From Mucilaginibacter oryzae (GTDB lineage: Bacteria; Bacteroidota; Bacteroidia; Sphingobacteriales; Sphingobacteriaceae), in assembly GCF_003148845.1 (NCBI RefSeq), contig NZ_QGHA01000001.1, positions 186,001-250,000 of the forward strand: a stretch of DNA of 64,000 nucleotides. Direction: 5' to 3'. Both the position numbers and the translations under genes were made by a program. Under the pieces are notes generated by a model, which worked only from the letters and a program-made list of their open reading frames with translations, searched no databases and was not told the DNA's origin. This document shows positions 7,497 through 18,700 of this stretch, piece by piece. Position 1 is the first letter of the stretch; each line of letters opens with the position of its first letter.

Positions 7497-9017
7497 TTAC
7501 TTCAGAGAAGAACTTACTGCAGCATAACCTATCTTCCTTATAAGTAGCGGTTCTTTTGCACTGATATGAACCAGGTTCAGAGGCTCCCCGGGGAAGAATA
7601 TATTTGTTATTACAGACAAACCGTCATCAGCAAAAACCTCAGCCGAAGCCACATCAATCAATATTTTTATCGACAAGCCGGTTCCGGTTGCGATACGGGG
7701 AGCTATTGTTTTACGGGCAAAGCTTTTCTCAAACTCTATATTGCCAGACCGCGTTCTGTCGGTATAATAGGTATTACTAACCTTATCGTAACCTACAATC
7801 ACTTCATTGCCCTCAGCATTGGTTAAGTGCAGTGTTAAATCCTGTAAGTCAGCCATTTCAATATTCAACACATATTTCCCTCCCAACGGTTTTATCTGCG
7901 GGGACAGGTCAAACTCCTTATCCACGTTCACATTGTAAAGATTGTTAACCGAACCGGTGATCTTAGCGAGTTCATTGACAGGCGTTGATGTCAAAAAGGC
8001 CTGCCCCTTGATATCAGCCAACCTTAATTCACGCGGAATGGTATTAGCACTTCGCCAGTTTTGGGTGGGCACCACATTGGCATATTGCCAGTTACTCATC
8101 CATCCGATAAAAATTTTGCGCGAACCGGTATTTGAAAAGGTTACCCCTGCGTAATCATCAGCACCGTAATCGATCCAACGTGTAGATGTATTATCAGGTA
8201 CAAATGTTTTACCATCAAAACTACCGGTAAAGTACTGCGTGGCAGAACCACCGCTTGGGCCACCGGGATTTATGCTCACCAAAAGCACCCATTTTTTCTG
8301 GCCGTTATAATTCAGGCTGAACAAGTCGGGGCATTCCCAAACGCCCGTGTGGGCACCAAGTGTTGCACCGAAATCACTTTCTTTAGTCCAACTTTTCAGG
8401 TCGGGCGATGAATAGAATGTGATGCGGTCCTTCGTGGCGAGTGTCATTATCCACTTCTGTCCAGCTTCAAACCATTGTACTTTCGGATCGCGAAAATCCC
8501 AGATACCGGGGTTGGGCAGCACCGGGTTCCCTTTGTACTTGGTCCAGGTTTTCCCTTCGTCCGTACTGTAGGCAATGCCCTGGTACTGATGCAAGCCTGT
8601 TTTGGCCTCTTCTATTTTTTGATTGTGATACGTAAAAATGGCTACCATTGCATTTCTGCCAAAACCTGCCGTATTCTCTTTATCAACAACTGCGCTTCCG
8701 GAAAAAATCGTACCCAGACTATCGGGATAAAGCGCTATCGGCTGCTCTGACCAATGAAGCAAATCGGTACTGGTGGCGTGCCCCCAATGCATTGGCCCCC
8801 AGGTAGTGCCACCCGGGTTATGCTGAAAAAACAAATGGTAGGTACCATTTAAATATACCATGCCGTTTGGATCGTTCATCCAGTGTGCTTTTGGGGAAAA
8901 ATGGAACTGGGGACGGTGCTTTTCAGCCATGTAGGGCTGCGAGGCAGTTTTTGTTGCGGCGCAACCAAAGGTCAGTGCACCAATACACAGGATCATTAAT
9001 ATGTTAAATTTGTTCAT
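7497..9017 (-). CDS. GH32 fructan hydrolase lipoprotein (levanase/inulinase type)
   Basis: A 506-residue glycoside hydrolase family 32 enzyme with all three catalytic motifs: HWMNDPNG (nucleophile Asp), DFRDPKV (transition-state Asp) and WECPDLF (acid/base Glu). The N-terminal five-blade propeller is followed by a C-terminal beta-sandwich (VDVASAEVFADDG type). The ATG at 9017 gives a lipoprotein signal ending in FGC; an upstream ATG at 9038 adds seven residues. It is last in the SusC-led operon and probably releases fructose from levan or inulin at the cell surface or in the periplasm. Confidence 0.93.
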   Translation of the reverse strand: MNKFNILMILCIGALTFGCAATKTASQPYMAEKHRPQFHFSPKAHWMNDPNGMVYLNGTYHLFFQHNPGGTTWGPMHWGHATSTDLLHWSEQPIALYPDSLGTIFSGSAVVDKENTAGFGRNAMVAIFTYHNQKIEEAKTGLHQYQGIAYSTDEGKTWTKYKGNPVLPNPGIWDFRDPKVQWFEAGQKWIMTLATKDRITFYSSPDLKSWTKESDFGATLGAHTGVWECPDLFSLNYNGQKKWVLLVSINPGGPSGGSATQYFTGSFDGKTFVPDNTSTRWIDYGADDYAGVTFSNTGSRKIFIGWMSNWQYANVVPTQNWRSANTIPRELRLADIKGQAFLTSTPVNELAKITGSVNNLYNVNVDKEFDLSPQIKPLGGKYVLNIEMADLQDLTLHLTNAEGNEVIVGYDKVSNTYYTDRTRSGNIEFEKSFARKTIAPRIATGTGLSIKILIDVASAEVFADDGLSVITNIFFPGEPLNLVHISAKEPLLIRKIGYAAVSSSLK

Positions 9018-9051
9018 AATTAGCGGATGTCTTTTCAAATGTTAAAGTAAT

Positions 9052-11013
9052 TTATTGCTCCCAAATGGTTTTAAGTTCCCAGGCTTTCAGGGAGACATTG
9101 GTTGGCCCGCCATTTGAAAAAAGCAGGATACCGAGCTGTTCCTCCGACGGAAAAGTAGCCGCACTCAATATCATCTCGCCCTCGTTGGCAAAGACCTCGA
9201 CAGATGCACGATCCACAAAGATATGCAAATGCAGCTTGCCATTTTTAAGGGCAACCGGTGCTGTTATCTTCCCGGCGAATAGCCTGGTAAACGCTGTGTC
9301 GGCAACAAAATCGGTGCAATTGGTCCTATCTAAAGTTAATATGGATGTAACCGGGTCATAAGAGAGCAGCAGTTTTCTGCCTTCACCTGTCAGCAAACTC
9401 ATCCCAAAGTTGGCTTTGACCGAAGGCGTAAAAACAGCCGCTATTTCATAACTGTTTTTTGTGGGTTTAAAACTGTCCAGTTTTTGCGAGCCCGTAACGT
9501 TGACCGTCGCCCTGCGTTCAGGTCCCCGTAACTGAGCCAACTGCGGTACCGGCTGCTGAATTATTTGGTAACCGCTATTAGTCTGCCTTAATGTTAACAG
9601 CCTTGGTAAAGATTCAAAGCCTTTACCCCATGTAGTTGGTACTTTCCCGGCATACTGCCAATTGCCCATCCAACCCAGAGAAAATACCGAATCACCCATA
9701 TTTTTGCCGGCATCATAATTGCGCCAGGTACGGGTGGCGTAATAATCCGGTCCATAATCCAGCCATTGTGCGTGTTCCAGCTGATGGTTCATCAGCTTAT
9801 TGGAGAATATAATATGATCAACTGCTATGTACGCATTAGAAGTATCCGGATTGGAATCAATTATCTCCAGCCGAGCTCTTTTCCCGATGAGTTCACGTAC
9901 ATCCCAGCCATTCCATTTAAGCACCTTTGTATTGTCACCGGTTGCAGTACGATAAACTTTCTTTCCGATCACCAGGCTAATGCAGATGCTTTGCTGATGG
10001 TTGCCTCCTGCCAATAAGAAATTAATGGCGCTATGCTTAATAGTAAACGTTTGTGATATCATTTTACCGGTTGAGGAACTTTTTACTGCCGAACCCGCAA
10101 AACCATTACCCAAATAGTCAGAGACATCCAACTTCTTACTCACTCGAAAAGCCGCGCCATCGTATTTCCAGCGCTTTTCAACACCGGTTTCAAAATCATC
10201 GAAGACAATACCGTCAATACCCTTGCCGTTTTTAAGATAATCAACAGTCCTGGCGGCTGGTATGAATTGCCTGCCATCAAAATCACCAACAAAGTATTGT
10301 ACTTTGTTCGGCCCCCGCCCGATGATCATAACCCATTTCTTCGTATTCCTGCCCTCAACAGGCAGTTGAAAAAGATCAGGGCACTCCCAGAAGGAATTTT
10401 TGGCACCAAGTCCGCTGAAGCTGCTGCAATAACTCCAGTTTTTCAGGTCGGGAGATTCATAAATACAAATCTGTTGTATATCCGGCCGGGTTACAACCAT
10501 CTTCCATCGCTTATCGGGCTGGTAGAAAAAAACCTGTGGATCCCGGAAAAAAATCTTTTTGATATCCAGCACCGGATTATTTTGGTAATAATGGAAAGTT
10601 TTTCCGCTATCGTTGCTTATTGATAACACCTGTGTTTCCGGTAGTGTATCCCCTGGAAAGTGTCTTGTAAAAACAGCTACCATGCTTTTTTTACCAAACC
10701 CACTGGTGTTGCTGTTATCAACAGCGACTGATCCGCTGAAATAAGAGAACCTGCCATCGTCTCCTTTCATGGGCCTGGGCTGTTCCTGCCAGTGTACCAG
10801 GTCGGGTGATGTAGCATGCCCCCACCAAAACAAGTGGTATAGGCCGTTATTAAAAACGAGGCCATCGGGATCGCCTATCCAGCCTTTTGCCGGACTGAAA
10901 TGATAAAGCGGGCGATATTTTTGCTTAATGACTTCAATCCGGCTCTGCTGGGCTTTTAAACACATAGGGGCAAATGCAATCAGTAACAATATATAACGTT
11001 CAATTTTTTGCAT
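9052..11013 (-). CDS. GH32 hydrolase with an inserted DUF4980-like module
   Basis: A 653-residue GH32 enzyme with a signal peptide (MQKIERYILLLIAFAP..., cut near AQQ). Catalytic motifs are GWIGDPDG, FFRDPQV and FWECPDLF. Two features are odd. The loop between GLYHLF and WWGHATS is about 14 residues shorter than usual: the normal stretch with FYQYNP and MHWGHA is collapsed. A beta-rich module of about 135 residues (about 270-405; FDDFETG to YIAVDHIIFSN) sits inside the propeller; it resembles the DUF4980 module usually found N-terminal in Bacteroidota fructanases and may bind sugar. The C-terminal sandwich is normal (VDRASVEVFANEG). Confidence 0.9.
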   Translation of the reverse strand: MQKIERYILLLIAFAPMCLKAQQSRIEVIKQKYRPLYHFSPAKGWIGDPDGLVFNNGLYHLFWWGHATSPDLVHWQEQPRPMKGDDGRFSYFSGSVAVDNSNTSGFGKKSMVAVFTRHFPGDTLPETQVLSISNDSGKTFHYYQNNPVLDIKKIFFRDPQVFFYQPDKRWKMVVTRPDIQQICIYESPDLKNWSYCSSFSGLGAKNSFWECPDLFQLPVEGRNTKKWVMIIGRGPNKVQYFVGDFDGRQFIPAARTVDYLKNGKGIDGIVFDDFETGVEKRWKYDGAAFRVSKKLDVSDYLGNGFAGSAVKSSSTGKMISQTFTIKHSAINFLLAGGNHQQSICISLVIGKKVYRTATGDNTKVLKWNGWDVRELIGKRARLEIIDSNPDTSNAYIAVDHIIFSNKLMNHQLEHAQWLDYGPDYYATRTWRNYDAGKNMGDSVFSLGWMGNWQYAGKVPTTWGKGFESLPRLLTLRQTNSGYQIIQQPVPQLAQLRGPERRATVNVTGSQKLDSFKPTKNSYEIAAVFTPSVKANFGMSLLTGEGRKLLLSYDPVTSILTLDRTNCTDFVADTAFTRLFAGKITAPVALKNGKLHLHIFVDRASVEVFANEGEMILSAATFPSEEQLGILLFSNGGPTNVSLKAWELKTIWEQ

Positions 11014-11034
11014 ATATAGTTATCAGGCAACACG

Positions 11035-12603
11035 TTAATGTTTAAAGACTTTCAGGTTAGTGATATTGAAATTCAGCATATCTGCAGACAGGCTCCAGGG
11101 ATTTCCGGCCATGCTGTAAACACGGTTACTAAGGGCAACCTGATCGTTCACATACAGAACAGCTACCGAGGCATCCATTACTAAACTGAAATTATACGCT
11201 TTCCCTGCTTCGAATGTAAACGGTACCCGCGTAACTTCCTTTCCATTATTATATGCTGCGATGCGATGGTTGGCAGGCTCCATTTTAATGACATAAGTAC
11301 TGGAATTATCTGCCCTGGTGTTTAACCCTATAGATGCGGTACCCGTAACATTACTTAAATTAAAAGTTCCCCTTAGCATTACAGTACTATCCATGGCACC
11401 GAATTTATACAGGGCCGGTGCGGTGCTTCCGTTTAAAGAATAACTCCCCCCTGTTTGGGAAACTGTACCCGCATTCCCGCTGATCGCAGGTTCGCTTTGT
11501 TTTCCGAAATATCCATTCAAAGAGGCGGGACTTCTGACGCCCAGTTTATCGCTGCCTATGGCAAAAACTTCGTGTGCTATCATATTACCGGCATAGGTTA
11601 GTGTCCCCCCGTCATTTTCGGGGGTACGGCGGTGTGCCCAGCCGAAAGCATAATACTTAGCGCCATCTGTCGTTTCCCGGCCGGCATAGAACTGGTATCC
11701 GTCGAACATATCCTGCCCGTCAGCCGGTTTTAACCATGGGCCGGCGGTTGTGCTCGCAACACGATAATGCGTTCCCGGTGTGCTCGTCCAATCCTCTGCA
11801 AACAACATAAAGTATTTTCCATTTATCTTCAGTATCTGAGAACATTCCAGCATCAGATAATCCCCTTCTACGGTCAGGGGACCTTTTATCGTCCATTTGT
11901 TGGAAGCGAGGTCATCTGCTGTATATACGAGTACGACACCTTTTCCATTCTGCTGCGTGCTTACCAGCATCCAATATTGGCTAAATTCGTCGTTATAAAA
12001 AACGTAGGGGTCCCTGAAATCAGTACCGGAATATCCCGTGGATGCCCTCAACACATAATCGCTTTTCTTAGTCCACGTCTTCAGGTCCTTACTGGTGGCA
12101 TACATGACAGCTTCGCGGGTGTTGGCGTTCGCAAACCCGGGGTTGTTGTTAGTCAACCAGTTGGCATTGCCGTTAAAACCTGTGTAATAGTAATAATAGG
12201 TATCCCCTACTTTGATCATTGATCCGGTACCGATCAGGTTGTCCTGGGTATTTGCGTTCCCGTAAGGAATCGCTTCACCGTCGTCGCTGAAATTCAGCAG
12301 GTCCTTGCTGCTAAATTTATGGATATCGTGCTGACCCGGGCTGCTCTGTTTAACCTGATCCGGCGCGTCATGGAGATAAAAAAGCTCAAACTGGCCGTTA
12401 ACATAGTAGGGCATTACATCACCAACCCAGCCCTTTGTGCTCCCCGTTGCCGTATTGGATACGGCTTTCGGGTATATATTGAATTTAGCGTCTGCTGTTA
12501 GCTCCAGACTGGTTTTATTTACCGTGTCTTTTTTACAACCGCCAGCCATCAGCGCTACCGTTATGGCAGCCGCCAAAATATATCTGTTTAAAATCGAGTT
12601 CAT
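11035..12603 (-). CDS. Divergent GH32-type fructan hydrolase lipoprotein
   Basis: A 522-residue lipoprotein (lipobox ending MAGGC, Cys23). The propeller keeps the GH32 landmarks in divergent form: GWVGDVMPYYV in place of the WMNDPNG box with Asp retained, TDFRDPYVF, and MLECSQIL for the acid/base box. A C-terminal beta-sandwich follows (about 370-520). The position matches the endo-acting GH32 in the Bacteroides thetaiotaomicron levan locus, so an endo-fructanase is plausible but not shown. It is cotranscribed with flanking genes (19-21 bp gaps). Confidence 0.8.
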   Translation of the reverse strand: MNSILNRYILAAAITVALMAGGCKKDTVNKTSLELTADAKFNIYPKAVSNTATGSTKGWVGDVMPYYVNGQFELFYLHDAPDQVKQSSPGQHDIHKFSSKDLLNFSDDGEAIPYGNANTQDNLIGTGSMIKVGDTYYYYYTGFNGNANWLTNNNPGFANANTREAVMYATSKDLKTWTKKSDYVLRASTGYSGTDFRDPYVFYNDEFSQYWMLVSTQQNGKGVVLVYTADDLASNKWTIKGPLTVEGDYLMLECSQILKINGKYFMLFAEDWTSTPGTHYRVASTTAGPWLKPADGQDMFDGYQFYAGRETTDGAKYYAFGWAHRRTPENDGGTLTYAGNMIAHEVFAIGSDKLGVRSPASLNGYFGKQSEPAISGNAGTVSQTGGSYSLNGSTAPALYKFGAMDSTVMLRGTFNLSNVTGTASIGLNTRADNSSTYVIKMEPANHRIAAYNNGKEVTRVPFTFEAGKAYNFSLVMDASVAVLYVNDQVALSNRVYSMAGNPWSLSADMLNFNITNLKVFKH

Positions 12604-12622
12604 GTTAAATTGATTTTAATGG

Positions 12623-14008
12623 CTATTGATGTAAATAATCGATAGCATTTTTTGTGATTTTCTTGATATTATTCAGGTAGATATTGGTTGTGCTTGCACC
12701 TCCAAGTGGTTCAGAATACCAGTCGTATGCACCAAAGGCCACTATCACCACGTTGGCTTTACCGGCGGCGTTTTGCCATTCAGCTATGCCTACCCGGCCA
12801 TTCAGCGTATCGTCCCAGTTTTCTGATGCAAGGTTGATACCTCCGGTCTGCGATCTCCAACCAGCACCATCGCCGTAACCGCCCCATTCGTTCACATACC
12901 ACCACGCGGTATGGTTAAGCCGGAAAGTTCCTTTTTGCAACAACCACATTTTACCGGGTTCGTAAGTTTCCACACCCTGAAAGATGGGGTGGCTTTCCCT
13001 GGTTTTGAAAGAAATCCCCCAGTTATTCCCGTTTTCAATAAACCCATTAGGCGGAAAATCCCCGAAAACGTTGTTGGGCCCGCGTCCTGCTGGAACCACG
13101 CCTAACGCCTCTACATAACGGGTAGCGTAAGTGGTCAGCAACAGGCCGCCGCCACCTGCCCGGTAGGCTTTTAGGGCTGTAACGACAGGCGTTGTCAGTG
13201 ACGCGGCGGGCAGATCCTGCGCTGAATCGAAATGCCACCAGATCACTTTATAATTGGATAGCTTACGGCCTCCTTCGATACTGGCGAATGAAACATAATC
13301 AGCAGTTGGATAGGTGGTAAAGAACCAATCGGCGGCCGCTTTTTCGTCGGGGTTGCTTATTGCCGCCCTTGTTGCAGCCAGTCCTAAAAACGCGTACTCA
13401 CTGATAGAATTGCTGATTACATTTACATTGTACACCGCACTGGTTCCGCCTACAGATACCGTATAAGCAACGGGCCTGGAGAAATCCTGTGCAACACCCG
13501 ACGCAGGTGATACGGTTGTGCCCGAAGGTAATACCAAGGTAGGTATCAGACTGCTGAGGTCGGTTCCATCCGGCAGAATCAGGGAGATATTTTTACTTTC
13601 CTGGTCGATCGTACCGTTTATGCCTTTAATGGTGAACGACGTTAGCGGCGGTATGATCTTCACCACAACGGTGTAGTCATGATAGAGATTGCCGCCGGTC
13701 ACCCGGTACGTTACGTTGCCAGTAAAGTTAAGCGCCTTCCCTTTCGTAGGAGAAATGGTTGCATCAGTGCCTATTTCTATCACCGGTGTAAGGGATGTAA
13801 GATCCGTCCCGAACGGTAAACTAACGGTGATCTGACCTGTGCTGTTGTCCACAACGCCCTTCACATTGTTTATAGCAAAGGATTTTACCTGCACATCGGC
13901 AGACGTATTGAATGCAGATTTCTTATCTTTTGTGCAACCTGCCAGGCAAAATGCCGCAAGCCCTATCAGCAAAAAAAAAGCTCTATATGAATTAAAAAAC
14001 CTGGTCAT
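12623..14008 (-). CDS. DUF4960 surface fructan-binding lipoprotein (SusE-like position)
   Basis: A 461-residue lipoprotein (LAGC, Cys25). Two tandem Ig-like repeats (about 34-112 and 118-200, each with a pattern like SFTIKGINGTIDQESKNIS and a VSPASG or ISPTKG turn) precede a C-terminal DUF4960 domain (about 205-460) rich in Trp and Gly. It lies directly after susD. In the B. thetaiotaomicron levan locus the gene at this position encodes a surface levan-binding protein, so glycan capture is the likely job. Confidence 0.87.
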   Translation of the reverse strand: MTRFFNSYRAFFLLIGLAAFCLAGCTKDKKSAFNTSADVQVKSFAINNVKGVVDNSTGQITVSLPFGTDLTSLTPVIEIGTDATISPTKGKALNFTGNVTYRVTGGNLYHDYTVVVKIIPPLTSFTIKGINGTIDQESKNISLILPDGTDLSSLIPTLVLPSGTTVSPASGVAQDFSRPVAYTVSVGGTSAVYNVNVISNSISEYAFLGLAATRAAISNPDEKAAADWFFTTYPTADYVSFASIEGGRKLSNYKVIWWHFDSAQDLPAASLTTPVVTALKAYRAGGGGLLLTTYATRYVEALGVVPAGRGPNNVFGDFPPNGFIENGNNWGISFKTRESHPIFQGVETYEPGKMWLLQKGTFRLNHTAWWYVNEWGGYGDGAGWRSQTGGINLASENWDDTLNGRVGIAEWQNAAGKANVVIVAFGAYDWYSEPLGGASTTNIYLNNIKKITKNAIDYLHQ

Positions 14009-14029
14009 AATTTTATGGTTAATATTGGG

Positions 14030-15727
14030 TTAGTAGCCTGGGTTTTGAACATATAATCCCTCGCTAAAAAAAATCTGGTTTTGCGGAATTGGCAAATATT
14101 CGTCACGGCCTTTGGTAAAGCGTGCGCCCTGAAAAATAGAGCGGGTTGTTTTTTCGGTATTGAAATAGTCGTTAATTACCTGGTCTGCCACGCCCCAGCG
14201 AATCAAGTCGAAAAAACGTTCGCCTTCAAGTGCCATTTCCAGTCTTCGTTCAAAACGAAGAGCTTTGCGGGCATTTGCCTGGTCCCAGACGATATTTACC
14301 CCCGGCGCATACGGCTTCACGTTGTATCTGGAGATGAAAGAACCGTTCTCCATTTTTAGCCTCGCTGTACTGTTCGCTGCCCGCGTCCGCAGATCGTTTA
14401 TGAGCGGCAGAGCCTCACTCTGTCTTCCGAGCTCTATAAGCGCTTCAGCTTTAAACAACATGACATCCGCCAGCCTGACAATGATACGGGCCTTGGTATT
14501 TCCGTAAAACGGCGCGATATTGATAAAACATGCACAATCGGGCGACACATTTTCCTTCATGGAATTATACGTACCGTAGATCGGCACATTACGGCTCCAC
14601 CCGGTAGTTACCAATCTCGTCGGCTCGTATTTCCATGGTGCCCCCGGGCGCGATATAGTGTGATCCAGGCGTGGATCAACGGTATTAGTTCCAAAATCTA
14701 TATTCTGCTGATTGAAAGTATCAAACAAAGGAATGCCGTCTGCATTCGTCCGAAACACGTTCATCAGCGTTTGTGATGGTTTCTGGAAATCGCAGCAACC
14801 AATGCCTTGCGGAACCGTTAACATGTCGCCAAAATTTACCCTTCCGCGGCCTGCACCATCATCGGTAGAGAATTGTACGGACATGATCGCTTCTGAGCCA
14901 TTCTCGGTGGGGCCCGGTAAAAAGTTATTGGCAAAATCCGGCTGGAGTTTATAGCTTGAAGCCATCACCTGGTTCGCAGCATCAACCACTTCCTGCAAAT
15001 GAGTATTATCAAGGCTGGTTACGTTATGCTTATCATCCTGTTTATAAGCCTGGTACAATCTCGTCTTAGCAAGTAATGCATAGGCTGCATACTTATTGGC
15101 CCTGCCAATTTGCGACTGAGTTGCAGGCAGTGTTTCTGCTGCAAACTTAAAGTCAGCGGCAATTTTCTCCAGGATCTGGTCGCGCGTAAATTCATTATTA
15201 GCTTTTTTCTTATAATCGTCAGAAGGAACATTTTCATCGATATACGGGATGTTTTTGAAGAGGTTCTCCAGCATCAAATACCAGTATCCCCTTAAAAACC
15301 TCAATTCGGCCTTACGGGTAGTTACCAGAGGGAATTCAGCTTCGGTAAATTTATTCAGGATCCTTAGGCCTTCGTTGGCACGGCGGATACCGACATAGAT
15401 ATTAAACCAGATACCGTCATAATTCCATTGATCAGGCCTTGAATTCACAAAAGTTTCCATCGAATGGAAGACATCACCGTCATTAATACCACCGCCGCCT
15501 TTATAGGCATCGTCCGCGCGGATATTTCCATATTGGTACATACTGAACGCCCGGTTGATCTCATCATTACCTAACTGGGAATAAGCAGCAGTTACAAAAC
15601 CATCGGCCTGTTCGGGCGTAGCCACCTGCTCCTCGTTCAGAGTGCCTTTGGGGCCAACATCAAGTGCTTTCTTACAGGAGCCTAATATGAAGAAAGCTAC
15701 TAAAGTGATGTAAATATATTTTTTCAT
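14030..15727 (-). CDS. RagB/SusD family fructan-binding outer-membrane lipoprotein
   Basis: A 565-residue SusD homologue with lipobox GSC (Cys18) and the TPR-like N-terminal half (FLRGYWYLMLENLFKNIPYI is the family signature, also cut here to FLRGYWYLMLENLF). The C-terminal half has the usual ending (YLPIPQNQIFFSEGLYVQNPGY-like, in part YLPIPQNQIF). It caps the SusC channel and binds oligosaccharide outside the outer membrane. 12 bp downstream of susC. Confidence 0.95.
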   Translation of the reverse strand: MKKYIYITLVAFFILGSCKKALDVGPKGTLNEEQVATPEQADGFVTAAYSQLGNDEINRAFSMYQYGNIRADDAYKGGGGINDGDVFHSMETFVNSRPDQWNYDGIWFNIYVGIRRANEGLRILNKFTEAEFPLVTTRKAELRFLRGYWYLMLENLFKNIPYIDENVPSDDYKKKANNEFTRDQILEKIAADFKFAAETLPATQSQIGRANKYAAYALLAKTRLYQAYKQDDKHNVTSLDNTHLQEVVDAANQVMASSYKLQPDFANNFLPGPTENGSEAIMSVQFSTDDGAGRGRVNFGDMLTVPQGIGCCDFQKPSQTLMNVFRTNADGIPLFDTFNQQNIDFGTNTVDPRLDHTISRPGAPWKYEPTRLVTTGWSRNVPIYGTYNSMKENVSPDCACFINIAPFYGNTKARIIVRLADVMLFKAEALIELGRQSEALPLINDLRTRAANSTARLKMENGSFISRYNVKPYAPGVNIVWDQANARKALRFERRLEMALEGERFFDLIRWGVADQVINDYFNTEKTTRSIFQGARFTKGRDEYLPIPQNQIFFSEGLYVQNPGY

Positions 15728-15739
15728 AAAATTTATATT

Positions 15740-18700
15740 TTAAAGTTTGATATTAACGCCTGCGGTAAATACTGTAGGGTTAGGATACCCAAAGGCAGGG
15801 CTCTCCGGATCAAGGCCGGTAAATGATTTGGACTTCCAAAGTATAGCCAGGTTATCGCCTCCTATATAAAACCTTACCGACTTGATTTTAATTTTGGATG
15901 TTACATTTTTGCTCAAGGTATAACCTACCTGCGCGTTCCGCAATTTCAGGTACGAACCGTTCTCTATAAAATAGGTAGAGGGACGCGCCTCGAAATTATT
16001 ATCAGTCAACGCAACGGCCGGGATGGTTGAGCCGGTATTAGTTGGAGACCATGCATTAAGCAACCTTGCACCTTTATTGGAGGAAGATTCAATAGCACTC
16101 CAAAAATCAGTGTATAATTTGGCCTCGTTACGCACATCAACAGAACCTACCCCCTGCAGCAGGAAAGAAAGGTCGAAGGTTTTGTAATTGATTCCTGTGT
16201 TGAAGCCATAAGTGAACTTTGGCAGGGGATTTCCTATCCAGGTACGGTCGTCATCATTAATTACACCATCCTTGTTAAGGTCAACATAACGTATACGGCC
16301 GGGAGCAGCCCCATTTTGCGTAGCATGCGCGGCTACCTCTGCCTGGTTTTGAAATAACCCGTCGGCAATGTAACCGAAAAAAGAACCATAAGTGCGGCCT
16401 AAAATATTCTGCCCTTTGCCGTCACCGCCGTAAGCATTGATTACCGAAGGCGGCAGCTTGGTAACTTTATTGCGCACTAGGTCGATATTACCTGTCAGGT
16501 CAAGCGACAGGTCTTTTCCAATTGTACTACGATGCCCTAATGAAAGCTCAAAACCTTTATTTTGCATCGAAGCGCCGTTCACGTAGGTGTTTCCACCCTC
16601 GCCCAGCACGCCGATATATGGCGGGAGCAGAAGAATGTCTGAGGTGTTTTTGATATAGTAACTGGCGCTACCATAGATCTTTTGATTAAACAGTGAAAAA
16701 TCAAGGCCAAGATCGGTCATTTGCGTAGCTTCCCATTTCAGGTTTGGATTGGCATTCTGCGCCAGGTAAAAGCCTGATGGCAAAACGCCGCTCTTATTGC
16801 CGTTTATATCATAAGCCGTGATGTTATAGCTCGAAAGATAAATGTTGTAGATGGCGTTATTATTGATCTCCTGGTTACCGGTTTTACCCCAGCTGCCACG
16901 TATTTTCAATTCATCAAATGCGGTGGTGAGCTTTTTAAAGAATGGCTCTTCGCTCAGCCGCCAACCTGCAGAAAAAGACGGAAAGGTACCGTATTTATTA
17001 TTTTTACCGAAACGTGATGAACCATCGTAACGCACTGTTGCTGATAACAGGTACCTGTCCATGAAGGAATAATTTGCTTTACCGATGTACGAGAACAACA
17101 CATTTTTAGCCCCGTAACCACTATTATCTTTTATTCCGGTGCCGGCATCCAAATACATGTAGTCCGGGTCTTCGAGCACAAAGCCTTCCCGTGATGCTGT
17201 AAATGAGGTAGTTTTATCAATATAATATTCCGTGCCGGCAAATACATCCAGCCGGTGCTTTTCGGTTGCCAGCTTATAGTTGAGCGAGTTTGTCCAGGTA
17301 GTTTTAATGTTGTGTGTCTGCGTGTTGATCGCCTTGTTGACATCATTTACCAGGTAACCGCTCACATATTTTTTTTGCCAGTTACGCGAGGTATAATCAC
17401 CATAATCAACACCGATATTGGACCGGAAGGTAAGGCCTTTAAAGAGGTTTACGTCTGCAAAGAAATTACCGAAAAGGCGGAAGTAATCATAACCGTTTTG
17501 TTTATTGTCTTCCAGTACCCTAACCGGGTTTTGCCGGTCGTTCATCCCTTCAACGGGCCCTCCCCAGCCAATGCCGTCCACTGTATGTATAGGAATTATA
17601 GGAAGCGCCTGCAGCGCAGAATTGATGATATCTGCAGAAACCTCATGTGTCTTGGTAAGGCTCAGATTCTCTCCGATCGTTATCAGGCCGTTCAGCACCT
17701 TATAGTCGGAGTTTATCCTTGCAGAGATCCTGTTGAATCCGGTAGTTTTGATGATACCCTTATTATCGTAATAGCCGAGTGATAAAAGGTAACGGCCATT
17801 GTCATTTCCGTTGGATACCTGCACGTCGTGATTTTGTAACACACCCACCTGCGAGATTTCGTGAAACCAATCAGTGTTGGCCGATTTAATGGTTTGCGAA
17901 CTATTGAGGTATTCTGACACATAAACTTTGTTCAATACCGGTTGGTTATTTGCGGGATTTACATTCCAGTCGAACTGATAATGCAAACCATTGCTGTTCG
18001 GGTCGAAACCGCTGTTTACATTGGCTTGCCAAAGTACGCGGCCGTAACCATCTGCATCAAGCATTTTTAGCTTGTTGATATAGGTTGATATTGCACCATA
18101 GGAACTCGCGGTTACCTGGGTGCTACCTATTTTGCCGTGTTTGGTTGTAATCACAATAACTCCGTTGGCCGCACGCGAACCGTAAACACTTGCAGAAGCG
18201 GCATCTTTCAATATCTGCATCGACTCAATATCGTCCGAATTCAACTCATGCAAGGCCGCCTTCGTAGGCACACCGTCAATGATATACAACGGATCATTGT
18301 TATTTAATGTACCGATACCGCGGATACGGATTGTTGTGGGAGAACTTGGCGCACCATTACCGGTGATATAAACACCCGGTACCTGCCCCTGTAAAGCCTT
18401 CATAGGATTTGCTACGGTTTGTTTTTTAAGATCCGTAACATCTACCACGGCCACCGAACCGGTGAGGTCCTTTTTGCGCTCCGTCTGGTAACCCGTGACT
18501 ACAACCTCGTTAAGGCTTTTGGTATTCGTTTCCAGCGTAATACTTAAAGCGGTCCGCTTGTTAACCGGCACTTCCTGGGTTAAAAATCCAAGGAACGAAA
18601 ATACGAGGATGCCGTTATCATCCGCGTTAATGATATACTGCCCATTTAAGTTTGTGGCCGTTGCTGTAGTAGTGCCTTTAAGTGATACGCTTACGCCGGG

